From MWAR01 sp035388825 (GTDB lineage Bacteria; Muiribacteriota; Ozemobacteria; Ozemobacterales; Ozemobacteraceae): a stretch of 64,000 nucleotides of DNA. The stretch's first letter is position 1, and each line of letters begins with the position of its first letter. A program made the position numbers and the translations under genes. The DNA is taken from NCBI GenBank assembly GCA_035388825.1, contig DAOOQQ010000009.1, positions 31,438 to 95,437 on the forward strand, given 5' to 3'. Shown here one piece after another: positions 25,482 to 34,211 of this stretch. Below the pieces are notes generated by a model. That model ran no database searches, was not told the DNA's origin, and saw only the letters and a list, made by a program, of their open reading frames with translations.

Positions 25482-27964
25482 GCCCTCGCGCGCGTCTTTT
25501 CGCCGGCCTGCTTGCTCTGGCGACCTTCCTGGTCGTGATCGGCGTCTATCTCGGCCAGCCCGACCTGGTCGGGCCGCAGATGACCTACGGCAACTTCGAC
25601 GAGCCCGGCCGCATCTCGTTCGTGAACCGCCTCGAGCCCGGCGTGCCCGACCACGCGAGCGCCAAGGTATACACGTTCGACCGCACGAACTGGCATCCGC
25701 TCGTGATCCTGGTCGGCATCCTGTTCCCCCTGCTGCTGTTCCTGGGCCTGTGGCGCAACGAGGAATTCTTTCGGAACGGCAGCACCCGCATCCTGACCCA
25801 GTGGGCAGCGTTCGTCGTCGCCCGGCTCGGCGTCGTGCGGGTCGGCGGCATCTGGCCGCTGCGGCGTTCCTGTCTCGGCACCTTCCCCTTCCTCAACTGC
25901 CAGGCGTGTGAGATGGCGACCGGCGCCTGCCCGATCGGCCTCGCCCAGAACCTGCTCTCGAAGGCCATCCTGCCGGTGCACCTGATCGGCTCGATGCTGC
26001 TGTTCGGCCTCGTGCTCGGGAAGAGCATCTGCGGCTGGCTGTGCCCCTTCGGCTTCATCAGCGACATCGTCGACCGGGTCAGCCTGAAGCTCTGGAAACT
26101 GCCGCGCGGCCTGGCGAACCTGCGGTACTGGGTGCTCGCGATCGTCGTCATCGCCCCGCTCGGCTTCGCCTGGGTGGGCATCACCGACCACAACTTCTTC
26201 TGCAGCACCTTCTGCGCCTCGGGCAAGGTCTACGGCATCTGGCCCTACTGGCTCACGACGGCGGCACCGTCCGTCTTCCCCCTGTCGCGCTGGCTGTCCG
26301 GTGCCGGGGGTGTCGAGGGCGAGTTCCTGTTCCACGTCGCCTTGACACTCGTGATGCTGGTTGCTATGGTGATGGTCTCGGGCAGGATCTTCTGCCGCGT
26401 TCTGTGCCCTCTGGGCGGGTTCTGGGGCCTGTTCAACGGGATCAGCCTCGTCGGGATCGACCACCGTCGCTCCTCCTGCACCGGGTGCGGGGCCTGCGAA
26501 AATGTCTGCCCGATGGGGGTCTCTCGGAACTTCGCCGACTTCGTCGACCGGAGCTCCTGCATGAGCTGCGGCCGATGCATTCCGGTCTGCCCGGGCGGCG
26601 CGCGGCGGTACAGATTCGGCATTCCCGGCCCGGCGGCGGAGGAGAGCGGCAGTATGAGCGAGTCCCTGACGGAAACCTACGGCGGCCTCTGGAACCGGCT
26701 GCGGCGCGACCTGTATCTGCTCGTCATGACCCTCGCCGCGAAGTCCCCGATCGGCATGGCGCGGTATGCCTTCGAGCAGACCGCCTTCTACCGGCGCCTG
26801 TATGGCCGGCCCCCGGCCGAGTTCGAGGCGCTGCCCCTGACGCTGAAGAAAGCCCTCGGATCCGCCGATCCCTACGACGTGCTGGCCGACGCCGAGCGCG
26901 ACCGGGTCGTCTATTACGGGGAAACCACCGGCTCGTCCGGGTACCCGACCCCCTCCTTCTTCACCCTGCGCGAGTTCCACGGCGGCCGGGCGCTCGCCCG
27001 CGTCACCCCGTTCATCGGCGAGCTCGACCGCGTGCTCGCCCAGAACCGCGCCGTCGTGAACGGCCTCACCTTCGGCTTCACCGTCGCCGGCATGACGTTC
27101 GGCGACCTGCTGCAAAGCCTCGGCGGCGTTGTCGCCAACGTCGGCACGCGCTCGACGATCGCGACCCCCGAACGCATGGCCCGGGCGCTGCGCCGACTCC
27201 GGCCGGCGGTCCTGACCGGCACGCCGATCGACATCCTGTGCTGGCTCCGCATCCTCAAAGAAGACGCGCCCGACCAGTATCCGGCCGTGCTCGAACAGCT
27301 CCGGCTCGTTCTCTCGACTGCCGAATTGTGCGCCTCTTCCCGCAGCAAGGCTCTGGCGCGCGAGTTCGGCTTCAAACATATCGATGTCTATGCCTGCGTC
27401 GAAGGCTTCTTCTCGATGCCGTGCCCCTGCGGCGAGAAGCACGTTCTGCCCATCTACCACACCGAGGTGTTCGACGAGAACCTGAACCGCATCGGCACCC
27501 GGGGCGAGGGCCGCTTCGCCTATACGAACCTGCTGAAGCGCAGCACGCCGATGGTACGCTACCTCCTCGACGATTTCGTCACCGTCTCGGACAGCGTCTG
27601 CCCCTTCGGCTTCAAGACCAGCATCGTTCCGCACGGCCGCTGGGAGCTGACCGTCGTCGTCAACGGCCGCCGGCTCGGCGTGCGGCATTTCGAAGAGGCG
27701 ATCTTCACCCATGGCCTGTTCGGGGATTACCGGGTCGTCATCGAGGATGCCGGCATCCGGATCACGGCCGAGGAATACGGCACGCATGACGAGGCCGGGG
27801 TGATGCGGAAAACCCTTTCCGACACCTTCGGCATGCCCGTGGAGGTCGAGCTGGTCCCGTTCGGAACGATCACCAGGTATCGCGAGATCCGGCAGAGCAA
27901 GCCGATTCTCAAAGTCGAAGACCGGCGCTCGACCTCGACGCAGGTCATTCCCGAGTATCTCTGA
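25478..27964 (+). CDS. NapH-like membrane polyferredoxin fused to phenylacetate-CoA ligase (PaaK)-like domain
   Basis: 828 residues in one frame. Residues 1-380 form a NapH/NosR-type electron-transfer protein: several TM helices, paired Cys motifs (C186GWLC190PFGF, C306RVLC310PLGG) and two ferredoxin clusters (C334/337/340/344 and C361/364/367/371). Residues 395-828 are an adenylate-forming domain of the PaaK/F390-synthetase type. It has the phosphate loop TTGSSGYPT (483-491), YACVEGFF, GEGRFAYTNLLKRSTPMVRYLLDDF and a C-terminal ferredoxin-like lobe (GVRHFEEAIF). Met393 is preceded by GGAGGAGAG, so the ligase half may also be made separately. I know of no named protein with this layout. The fusion suggests redox-linked activation of a carboxylate, which is inference. 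Confidence 0.85.
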   Translation: MSPRARLFAGLLALATFLVVIGVYLGQPDLVGPQMTYGNFDEPGRISFVNRLEPGVPDHASAKVYTFDRTNWHPLVILVGILFPLLLFLGLWRNEEFFRNGSTRILTQWAAFVVARLGVVRVGGIWPLRRSCLGTFPFLNCQACEMATGACPIGLAQNLLSKAILPVHLIGSMLLFGLVLGKSICGWLCPFGFISDIVDRVSLKLWKLPRGLANLRYWVLAIVVIAPLGFAWVGITDHNFFCSTFCASGKVYGIWPYWLTTAAPSVFPLSRWLSGAGGVEGEFLFHVALTLVMLVAMVMVSGRIFCRVLCPLGGFWGLFNGISLVGIDHRRSSCTGCGACENVCPMGVSRNFADFVDRSSCMSCGRCIPVCPGGARRYRFGIPGPAAEESGSMSESLTETYGGLWNRLRRDLYLLVMTLAAKSPIGMARYAFEQTAFYRRLYGRPPAEFEALPLTLKKALGSADPYDVLADAERDRVVYYGETTGSSGYPTPSFFTLREFHGGRALARVTPFIGELDRVLAQNRAVVNGLTFGFTVAGMTFGDLLQSLGGVVANVGTRSTIATPERMARALRRLRPAVLTGTPIDILCWLRILKEDAPDQYPAVLEQLRLVLSTAELCASSRSKALAREFGFKHIDVYACVEGFFSMPCPCGEKHVLPIYHTEVFDENLNRIGTRGEGRFAYTNLLKRSTPMVRYLLDDFVTVSDSVCPFGFKTSIVPHGRWELTVVVNGRRLGVRHFEEAIFTHGLFGDYRVVIEDAGIRITAEEYGTHDEAGVMRKTLSDTFGMPVEVELVPFGTITRYREIRQSKPILKVEDRRSTSTQVIPEYL

Positions 27965-27985
27965 CCCCCGCACGAGGAGGCGACG

Positions 27986-30436
27986 ATGGAACAATCCCCG
28001 AAGCTCTGCCCGCGCTGCCAGCAGGCGAATTTTCCGATCGCCGAATACTGCCGCCACTGCGGGGAGCCGCTGTTCGAAATGGGATCCATCTCCCGCAGGT
28101 CGCTTCCCGGCCGTTTCATCGGCCACTGCGCGGACGGTATCCTCTGGGCCGTCGACGAGGTGTTCCGGTGGTGGGAGATCGGCAAACTGACCGTGCGCGC
28201 CAAATCCCTCCGACGCCGGCGGGCGGATCTGGTCGGGAAAAGCGGCGGCGATGCGGAAGGGGCCGCCCTGTCGGGGGAGCAGCGGGAGCGCCTGGTGACG
28301 CTTTCCGACGAGATCGCCCGGCTCGAGACGCATGAAGAGTTCCTGCGGAAGCGGGTCTGGGCGCTGACTCCCGAGATCCTGTTCCTGGCCATCGTGCTCC
28401 TGTTCATCGGCGGAATCCTCGTGCTGAAGCCCCGCACGGATCTCGCTCTGCCTGCCGCCGGCACGGGCATTCCGGCCGGAGTTGCGGGATCGATCGGCCG
28501 CACGGCCGAGTTCCGGATCGACGGCCACCGGGTCGTCACCACGGCCGCCTGGTGGCAGGGAAGCCTGTTCATCGGCGGCGACGGCGGCCTGACCCGGTTC
28601 GAGCCTGCGACCGGCCTGGCGACGCATGTTCCGGGCCTGCCGGCAGGAATGTTCGTGCGGCATCTCGCCGTGGAGGGAAACCGCCTGCTCATCGCCGGGT
28701 ACGGCGGGGTGTTCGCCCTCGACGGCACCGGGCTGACGTCGGTTTACGAAGGGGCGGGACTGCCCGCCGACCTGGTGAACCGGATCGCGCCGACCAGCGA
28801 CGGGGGCCACCTGCTGGGCACGATCGGCTATGGGCTGCTGAAGGGCCGCAACGGGGTCTCCGTGGTGCTGCTCGGCACCCAGGGGCTGACCCCGCGCGGC
28901 TTCGAGTGGCTCGACGGCGAATTGTGGGTCGCGCATGAACGCGGCCTGCTGCGCGGAGACGGTACCAGTTTTTCTCCCGTTCATCTCCAGGTGCTGGCCG
29001 GGCGCAACATCAACGCCCTGGCGGCCGATCGTTCGACGATCTACGTCGGCACCGACGACGGCCTGGTCGCTGGGTTCAAGAACATCCGCGACTGGGTCTG
29101 GACGCCGCTTTCCCCGGGAGAGCCCCGCGTCATCCGCGACCTTGCGATGCTGGGAGACTCGCTGCTGGTCTGCTCCGAAGAGGGATTGTTCCGGTATCGT
29201 GACGGCCGGTTCGAAAAGCTGACGGGTAGCATCGGCCAGAAGGCTCTTGCGCTCAACGGCGAGTTCGTCGCCACGGTCGGCCCGAACCGCGTCATCCTGC
29301 ATACGTTTGCCGGAGTTCCGACCGTCCAGCCCGGCACGATGCCCGCCGCAACCCCCCAGGTGACGGCGCTGCCGCTGGCCGCCCCCGTGGCCGAGCCGGT
29401 TCAGCCGATTCTGCCGACGGTCGGCACGTATGTTCCGACCCCAGGCCCCGTCGCTGCTGCCCCGGCCACTCCGGCGCCTTCCCAACCGTCGGTTCCGGCT
29501 GCGACACCGGCACCCCTGCCCGTCGTGCAGTCCGCCCCCGCTCCAACAGCGGTTCCGGCCGCGCCCCAGCCGTCGGATCCGGTGTTCGGAACGACGCCTC
29601 TGCCGCCGTCCCTGCGTGGCCCGGCCGCTTCCTGCATCGCATGGGACGGCGCGCGCCTGTGGGTCGGCACGACCAATGACGGGGTCTGGTTTTTCGAGAA
29701 TGGCACCTGGACCGTCCTGAACCGCTCCAATGGCGGTCTCGCCGATGATCAGGTCGTGGCCCTGTGGCGCCTGGGCGGGAAATCCTACCTGTACTCCTGG
29801 ATCCTCGGGATCCTGTCGCTCGAGAACGGCCGCGCCGTGCCGCTGGTGAAGGCCGGCGACGTCGCCGACCTGGTGTCGGCAGCCGCTTCCGGAGGCGATC
29901 TCGTACTGTTGCTGAAGGCCGGACATCTGAAGCGCGTCGCCGCGAACGGCGCTCTCGAGACGGCCGGCCGGATTCCCGAGGACTTTTTCCGGGCGGCCCG
30001 GTTCGTCCAGGTCCTGCGCGGCCAGCCCGTGGTCGTCACGGATCAGGGCGTTCTCGAACAGGATCAATCCGGCCGGTGGGCCGTCACGTTTTACCCGGGG
30101 GAGCCCACGGTTGACGTGAAGGCGACCGCCTCTGTCGTCGGGGACGACGGGCGGCTGTATGTGGGCCTCTCGAACGGTTCGATCCATGCGTATGCCGACC
30201 GGCGCGCCGTGCGGGAGGGTTCGATTCCCGATGCGGTGCGTGTTCTCGCCTGGGACCAGGGACTCTGGCTCGCCGGGGGCACCACGGTGTATCGCACGCA
30301 GGCCGCCGGCGGCAGCCCCGTTCCCGCGGGCGGCCGGGCCGACTCCCGGATCCTCGGGATGCAGCCGATGGCGGCCAGAAATGCCGTCGTGGTCGTGACG
30401 TTGAACGGTCTGAAAACGATTCCGCTGAACCCCTGA
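27986..30436 (+). CDS. Zinc-ribbon, membrane-anchored beta-propeller protein of unknown function
   Basis: 816 residues. An N-terminal zinc ribbon (Cys8, 11, 22, 25) is followed by a basic/coiled stretch and a TM helix (about 131-147). The propeller-like repeats come next (GGDGGLTRFEPATG, GYGGVFALDGTGL, VGTDDGLVAGFK, VCSEEGLFRYRDG), with a Pro/Ala-rich linker (about 445-545) and a second repeat block (VGTTNDGVWFFENGTW, VVTDQGVLEQDQSG). Repeats resemble two-component regulator propellers. Predicted topology is ribbon inside, propeller outside. The Shine-Dalgarno is GAGGAGG, and the gene lies 21 bases after the fusion gene. It could link outer events to a cytoplasmic partner, but no kinase or cyclase domain is present. 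Confidence 0.75.
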   Translation: MEQSPKLCPRCQQANFPIAEYCRHCGEPLFEMGSISRRSLPGRFIGHCADGILWAVDEVFRWWEIGKLTVRAKSLRRRRADLVGKSGGDAEGAALSGEQRERLVTLSDEIARLETHEEFLRKRVWALTPEILFLAIVLLFIGGILVLKPRTDLALPAAGTGIPAGVAGSIGRTAEFRIDGHRVVTTAAWWQGSLFIGGDGGLTRFEPATGLATHVPGLPAGMFVRHLAVEGNRLLIAGYGGVFALDGTGLTSVYEGAGLPADLVNRIAPTSDGGHLLGTIGYGLLKGRNGVSVVLLGTQGLTPRGFEWLDGELWVAHERGLLRGDGTSFSPVHLQVLAGRNINALAADRSTIYVGTDDGLVAGFKNIRDWVWTPLSPGEPRVIRDLAMLGDSLLVCSEEGLFRYRDGRFEKLTGSIGQKALALNGEFVATVGPNRVILHTFAGVPTVQPGTMPAATPQVTALPLAAPVAEPVQPILPTVGTYVPTPGPVAAAPATPAPSQPSVPAATPAPLPVVQSAPAPTAVPAAPQPSDPVFGTTPLPPSLRGPAASCIAWDGARLWVGTTNDGVWFFENGTWTVLNRSNGGLADDQVVALWRLGGKSYLYSWILGILSLENGRAVPLVKAGDVADLVSAAASGGDLVLLLKAGHLKRVAANGALETAGRIPEDFFRAARFVQVLRGQPVVVTDQGVLEQDQSGRWAVTFYPGEPTVDVKATASVVGDDGRLYVGLSNGSIHAYADRRAVREGSIPDAVRVLAWDQGLWLAGGTTVYRTQAAGGSPVPAGGRADSRILGMQPMAARNAVVVVTLNGLKTIPLNP

Positions 30437-30494
30437 CGCTTCTTTTTCCTCAGAAATCGGCCCCAACAGGCCGATACAAGGTGTGGAACACCCT

Positions 30495-30842
30495 ATGAGC
30501 GAAGAGTATCTGCCGGTATTTGCCGAAGAAATCTTCATCGTGAACCTGTACGGCACCGATGAGGAGATTGTTGAATTCAACCTGCTGATGCAGGATCCGG
30601 CCATCGAGCGCAACGTCATCTCGATGGCGCTGATCATCGAGGAAATCAAACGGCGCAACTTCCTCAAGATCACCTGGCACTGCTGCTGGCGCTGCAAATA
30701 CTATCCCACCTGCAAGATCAACTGGTACCGGGGCGAGCGGTGCATGGACCGGCGCAACTGCTGCACCTACTGCCAGAACTTCTGGGAGTGCCACAAGCGC
30801 TTCCTCGAAGAGAATCAGAGCGGGCCGGGCGAAGAGAAGTGA
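30495..30842 (+). CDS. Small cysteine-rich protein of unknown function
   Basis: 115 residues. An acidic N-terminal half (EEYLPVFAEEIFIVNLYGTDEEIVEF) is followed by a C-terminal cluster of nine cysteines: HCCWRCKYYPTCK, GERC, NCCTYC and WEC. The spacing suggests two metal sites, either zinc or Fe-S. There is no signal peptide or TM helix, so it is cytoplasmic. It lies 58 bases after the propeller gene and 5 bases before the next. ATG 30495 is chosen over GTG 30483 because AAGG upstream is too close to the GTG. I do not recognise a named family. It may be an accessory to the polyferredoxin fusion upstream. Confidence 0.7.
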   Translation: MSEEYLPVFAEEIFIVNLYGTDEEIVEFNLLMQDPAIERNVISMALIIEEIKRRNFLKITWHCCWRCKYYPTCKINWYRGERCMDRRNCCTYCQNFWECHKRFLEENQSGPGEEK

Positions 30843-30847
30843 GGGAC

Positions 30848-31600
30848 ATGCGCGCGAAGAGAACGCTCGTCCGGCTTCTGCTCGTGGCCGCCGCCGCGCT
30901 GTGTGCGGCTTTCGCCACTCCGGTCCACGCCGATCTGACGCTGCAGGGGCCGTCCGGCTACATCCAGGCGCCTTCGGGAACGACGATCCGGCAGGGCGGC
31001 GTCGAGCTGGCCGCCCACACACGCATGTACCGGATTCCCGGCACCGACCGAGAGCGTGCCCTGACGAACCTCGCGTTCGGCTTTTCGCCGCTGCGGGATG
31101 TCGAGATCGGCGTCCAGAAAGCGGTCGACACCCGCAACGAGGCGGGCGATGCAGACCCGGACGCGACGGTGAATTTCAAGTTCCGGCTGCCTGCGATGGG
31201 CTCGGGCGAGTTCTCCGAGGCTGCCGTGGGCATGGTGCTGGACACGAATCCGAACAATTATCACACGATGTATCTGACCTTCGGAGGTTTCGGCCTCGGC
31301 TGGAACTTCGGCGGGAACCCGGGGTCGGGCATCGCGAATTATGGCTCGTATGACCGCGGGAAACGCGAACCGAAGTCGCTCTGCCTGCTGGCGGGAACGG
31401 ATTATCCGCCGATGAAGCCCGGGGAACGAGGGTATCGCGGCCATTTCCTGGCCGATTACAACGGCGACGTGTTCTCGCTCGGCTGGCGGTACAAGTCCCA
31501 TCGGGGCTTCTGGGCGGATCTCGCCGTCCAGACCAAGAGCTCCTACGACGATTTCTACGACTGGAAACCTGTCATCATCGGTCTCGGCGCCATTTTCTGA
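30848..31600 (+). CDS. Secreted, probably outer-membrane-associated beta-rich protein
   Basis: 250 residues with a signal peptide (about 7-28, TPVHA cut site). The mature start LTLQGPSGYIQAPSGTTI resembles the opening strand of YjbH-like outer-membrane proteins. Alternating Gly/aromatic strands follow (YLTFGGFGLGWNFGGNPGSG, SLGWRYKSHRGFWADLAVQTK), ending in a hydrophobic/aromatic strand (GLGAIF) like a barrel. Function unknown. It is the last gene of the run beginning at 20901 before a new promoter at 31638. Confidence 0.6.
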   Translation: MRAKRTLVRLLLVAAAALCAAFATPVHADLTLQGPSGYIQAPSGTTIRQGGVELAAHTRMYRIPGTDRERALTNLAFGFSPLRDVEIGVQKAVDTRNEAGDADPDATVNFKFRLPAMGSGEFSEAAVGMVLDTNPNNYHTMYLTFGGFGLGWNFGGNPGSGIANYGSYDRGKREPKSLCLLAGTDYPPMKPGERGYRGHFLADYNGDVFSLGWRYKSHRGFWADLAVQTKSSYDDFYDWKPVIIGLGAIF

Positions 31601-31637
31601 GGGCCCCGCCGCCGCCGATTCCCTGATTCCCGGAGCG

Positions 31638-31646
31638 TGCTATACT
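31638..31646 (+). promoter_or_regulatory. Extended -10 promoter of nnr
   Basis: TGCTATACT (TGn-TATACT) lies 30 bases before the ATG at 31677, whose Shine-Dalgarno GGAGGGGG is strong. No good -35. Confidence 0.5.
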
Positions 31647-31676
31647 GCCGCCACCTGAGAATGTGGAGGGGGCGTG

Positions 31677-33233
31677 ATGCGGCTCGTTACGGCGTCTGAA
31701 ATGCGGGAAATCGACCGGCATGCGATCGAGAACATCGGCATTCCCAGCCTGGTGCTGATGGAAAATGCCGGTCTCAAGGTGCTGTTCACCCTGGAAAAGG
31801 TCCTATCCGGGCTGAAGGGAAAGCGGTTCACCGTCGTCTGCGGCCGCGGCAACAACGGCGGTGACGGGCTGGTCGTCGCGCGGCACCTGGTCAATGCGGG
31901 CGTGCCGGTCGAGGTGTTTCTCGTCGCTCGCCCCGACGAAGTTTCCCGCGATGCCGCAATCAATCTCGCGATCCTGATGTCGTCGGGCACCCAGCCCGTC
32001 GTGATGGCCGATGTCGAGGATCTCGACCGGCTGCGCGTGGCGCTGAGCTTTTCCGACGTGGTCGTCGACGCCCTCTACGGGACGGGCTTCAACGGACGGA
32101 TCGACGGGTACCAGCGCGAAGTGGTCCGGATCATCAACGACAGCCGTGTCTGGTGCGTGTCGATCGACGTTCCGTCGGGCCTCGACGGGACGACGGGGCG
32201 TGTTTCCGACCCGGCGGTGCGGGCGGGCGCCACGATCACGCTGGGTGCGCCGAAGCTCGGGATGTTCCTGTATCCCGGCCGGGACTACGTCGGGGAGGTT
32301 TGGGTGGCCGACATCGGCATCCCCCAGGTTTCGTTCGATGCGGCGCCCACCGGCCACCGGCTGATCACGGCGAACCTGGCCTCGGCGCTTCTGCCGGTGC
32401 GCCGCGAGTCGGCTCACAAGAACACGTTCGGCCACCTGCTCGTCCTGGGCGGGTCGGCGGCTTACCAGGGTGCCGGGGTGCTTGCCGCGCACGGGGGGCT
32501 TCGTTCGGGTGCCGGCCTGGTCACGCTTGGTCTCCCGTCGGGAATCGCCCGTCAGGTCACCTGTCCCGTGCCGCCCGAGGTGATCGTGCGGCCGTTTGCG
32601 GACCGGGACGGCGGAATCGCCATCGAAGCCGAGGAAGTGCGCGGCTTTGTCGGTCGCTATGCTGCCGTCGTCGCCGGGCCGGGGTGGGGGCGCTCCCCCT
32701 CGTCGCAGGCTTCGATGAAGGCGCTCGTCTCGGCCTGGGCCGGCGGCATCGTGCTGGATGCGGATGCGCTTCCCGACCCCGCCGATCTGGCCGCCCTGCG
32801 TGTGCACGGCCCCGATATGGTGCTGACCCCGCATGTCGGGGAGATGGCCCGCATGAGCGGGCGCACGATCACTTCGATCCAGGACGACATGATTGGTGCC
32901 GCCAAGGAGTTCGCCGAGCGGATGGCCTGCGTCGTCGTGCTGAAATCTTCCACCACGATCGTCGCGGGGCCGGACGGTCAGGTGTATATCTGCAGCCGGC
33001 CGAACTCGGGGCTTGCCCGGGGCGGCTCGGGGGATGTGCTGGCCGGTCTCATCGGCGGCCTCATCGCCCAGGGTCTGCCGGCGCTTCATGCGGCGATCGT
33101 CGGGGTGTTCATCCATTCCGAAGCCGCCGAAGCGGCGCGCAGTGAGCTCGGCGCCGATGCGATGAGCATCACCGACATCGTGAACGCGATTCCCCGCAGC
33201 TTCAGAAAACTGCGTGGCGACGAGGCCGCCTGA
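31677..33233 (+). CDS. nnr: Bifunctional NAD(P)HX epimerase/dehydratase
   Basis: 518 residues, the usual two-domain size. It repairs hydrated NAD(P)H. The N-terminal YjeF epimerase domain has CGRGNNGGDGLVVARHL, DALYGTGFNGRI and SIDVPSGLDGTTG. The C-terminal ADP-dependent dehydratase (ribokinase-like) domain has LVLGGSAAYQGAGVLAAHGGLRSGAGLVT, LTPHVGEMARMSG and the active-site LARGGSGDVLAGLIGGLIAQG. GTG 31674 is an alternative start three bases upstream, but spacing from GGAGG favours ATG 31677. Confidence 0.96.
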   Translation: MRLVTASEMREIDRHAIENIGIPSLVLMENAGLKVLFTLEKVLSGLKGKRFTVVCGRGNNGGDGLVVARHLVNAGVPVEVFLVARPDEVSRDAAINLAILMSSGTQPVVMADVEDLDRLRVALSFSDVVVDALYGTGFNGRIDGYQREVVRIINDSRVWCVSIDVPSGLDGTTGRVSDPAVRAGATITLGAPKLGMFLYPGRDYVGEVWVADIGIPQVSFDAAPTGHRLITANLASALLPVRRESAHKNTFGHLLVLGGSAAYQGAGVLAAHGGLRSGAGLVTLGLPSGIARQVTCPVPPEVIVRPFADRDGGIAIEAEEVRGFVGRYAAVVAGPGWGRSPSSQASMKALVSAWAGGIVLDADALPDPADLAALRVHGPDMVLTPHVGEMARMSGRTITSIQDDMIGAAKEFAERMACVVVLKSSTTIVAGPDGQVYICSRPNSGLARGGSGDVLAGLIGGLIAQGLPALHAAIVGVFIHSEAAEAARSELGADAMSITDIVNAIPRSFRKLRGDEAA

Positions 33234-33296
33234 GTTCCGAAAAGTTCGGGAAGGTACTGGAAAAATCGGCGGAAACGGTGCATACTTCCCTGTGCC

Positions 33297-33332
33297 ATGA
33301 AACGAAATCCGTGCCCCCGGTGCTGCCCATGA
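33297..33332 (+). CDS. Possible 11-codon leader peptide coupled to the metallo-hydrolase gene
   Basis: ATG 33297 opens an 11-residue frame (MKRNPCPRCCP) whose TGA overlaps the ATG of the next gene (ATGA at 33329-33332). A -10-like CATACT (33281-33286) ends ten bases before it, the same spacing as other candidate leaderless genes here. The downstream gene has no Shine-Dalgarno. Speculative. Confidence 0.3.
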   Translation: MKRNPCPRCCP

Positions 33333-34210
33333 TCGCCGTGACCTTTCTCGGCTCGGGAAGCCAGGGGAATGCCGCCGTGCTGGAGCTCGGGAGCCGCCGG
33401 TTCCTGCTCGATGCCGGCCTGAGCTGTCGCCGTATCACCCAGGGCCTCGATGCTCTGGGTATCAGCCTGGACGAACTGGACGGACTCTTCATCACCCACG
33501 ACCACGAGGACCATCTCAAGGGGCTTCGCGTGCTGCTGGGCAAGCGCGAGGAGCTTCCCGTCTTCGCGACCCGGGGCACGCTTGCCGCGATCGAGCACAA
33601 GGGCGTCGAGATCGACCATGCGGTGCGGCTCCCGACGGATCGTGAGTTCGAGTTCGCCGGTCTGCGCGTCTGGGCGTTTCCGGTTCCGCACGATGCCGTC
33701 GAGCCGATCGGATTCCGGTTCGAACATGCCGGCCAGACCCTTTCGATCGCCACCGACCTCGGCCATGTGACGCCCGTCGTGATGGACCACCTGACGGATG
33801 CCGACATTCTCTGTCTCGAGAGCAACTACGACGAGGAGCTGCTCGCGAGCTGCACCTACCCGGACTGGCTGAAACGGCGGATCCGCGGCCGCAGCGGCCA
33901 TCTTCCGAACACGGGAGTCCGCGGCGTGCTGACCCGGCTTCGGAAGCAATTGAAACATCTTGTGCTGGTGCACGTCAGTCAGGAGGCGAATTCCCCGCTG
34001 CTGGTCCGGAAAAACGTGGAGCCGCTGATGTCGCTCGCGAAGCTGGCGGGAACCGCGCTTACGGTCGCGGGCCAGGATGTGGCGACGGAGCGGTGCGTGT
34101 GCCGGCAGCCGGCGGCGCGCCGTGCCCCTGCGGGAGGGGCGGCGCCTGACGGCCCGACACCGAGCCAGAAGCGGTTCGAGTTTCTTGATGTGCCGGCCCG
34201 GGGCGGCTGA
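33329..34210 (+). CDS. MBL-fold metallo-hydrolase, WalJ/YycJ-like
   Basis: 293 residues. The metallo-beta-lactamase fold begins IAVTFLGSGSQGNAAVLELG. The di-metal motif THDHEDHLKG (His57, His59, Asp61, His62) and later PHDAVEPIGF and ATDLGHVTP are as in the YycJ/VicX subgroup, which are probable nucleases. LESNYDEELL and SGHLPN continue the family pattern. The C-terminus (about 255-293) is a Pro/Ala/Arg-rich extension of no known function. ATG 33329 lacks a Shine-Dalgarno and may depend on the short upstream frame. It is followed one base later by rlmH. Confidence 0.87.
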   Translation: MIAVTFLGSGSQGNAAVLELGSRRFLLDAGLSCRRITQGLDALGISLDELDGLFITHDHEDHLKGLRVLLGKREELPVFATRGTLAAIEHKGVEIDHAVRLPTDREFEFAGLRVWAFPVPHDAVEPIGFRFEHAGQTLSIATDLGHVTPVVMDHLTDADILCLESNYDEELLASCTYPDWLKRRIRGRSGHLPNTGVRGVLTRLRKQLKHLVLVHVSQEANSPLLVRKNVEPLMSLAKLAGTALTVAGQDVATERCVCRQPAARRAPAGGAAPDGPTPSQKRFEFLDVPARGG

Positions 34211-34211
34211 G

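Noticed and set aside
25250..30697. A 1815-codon open frame on the minus strand
   Set aside because: It runs antisense across several genes with convincing domains and is Gly/Arg/Asp-rich without recognisable motifs. It is a GC artefact.
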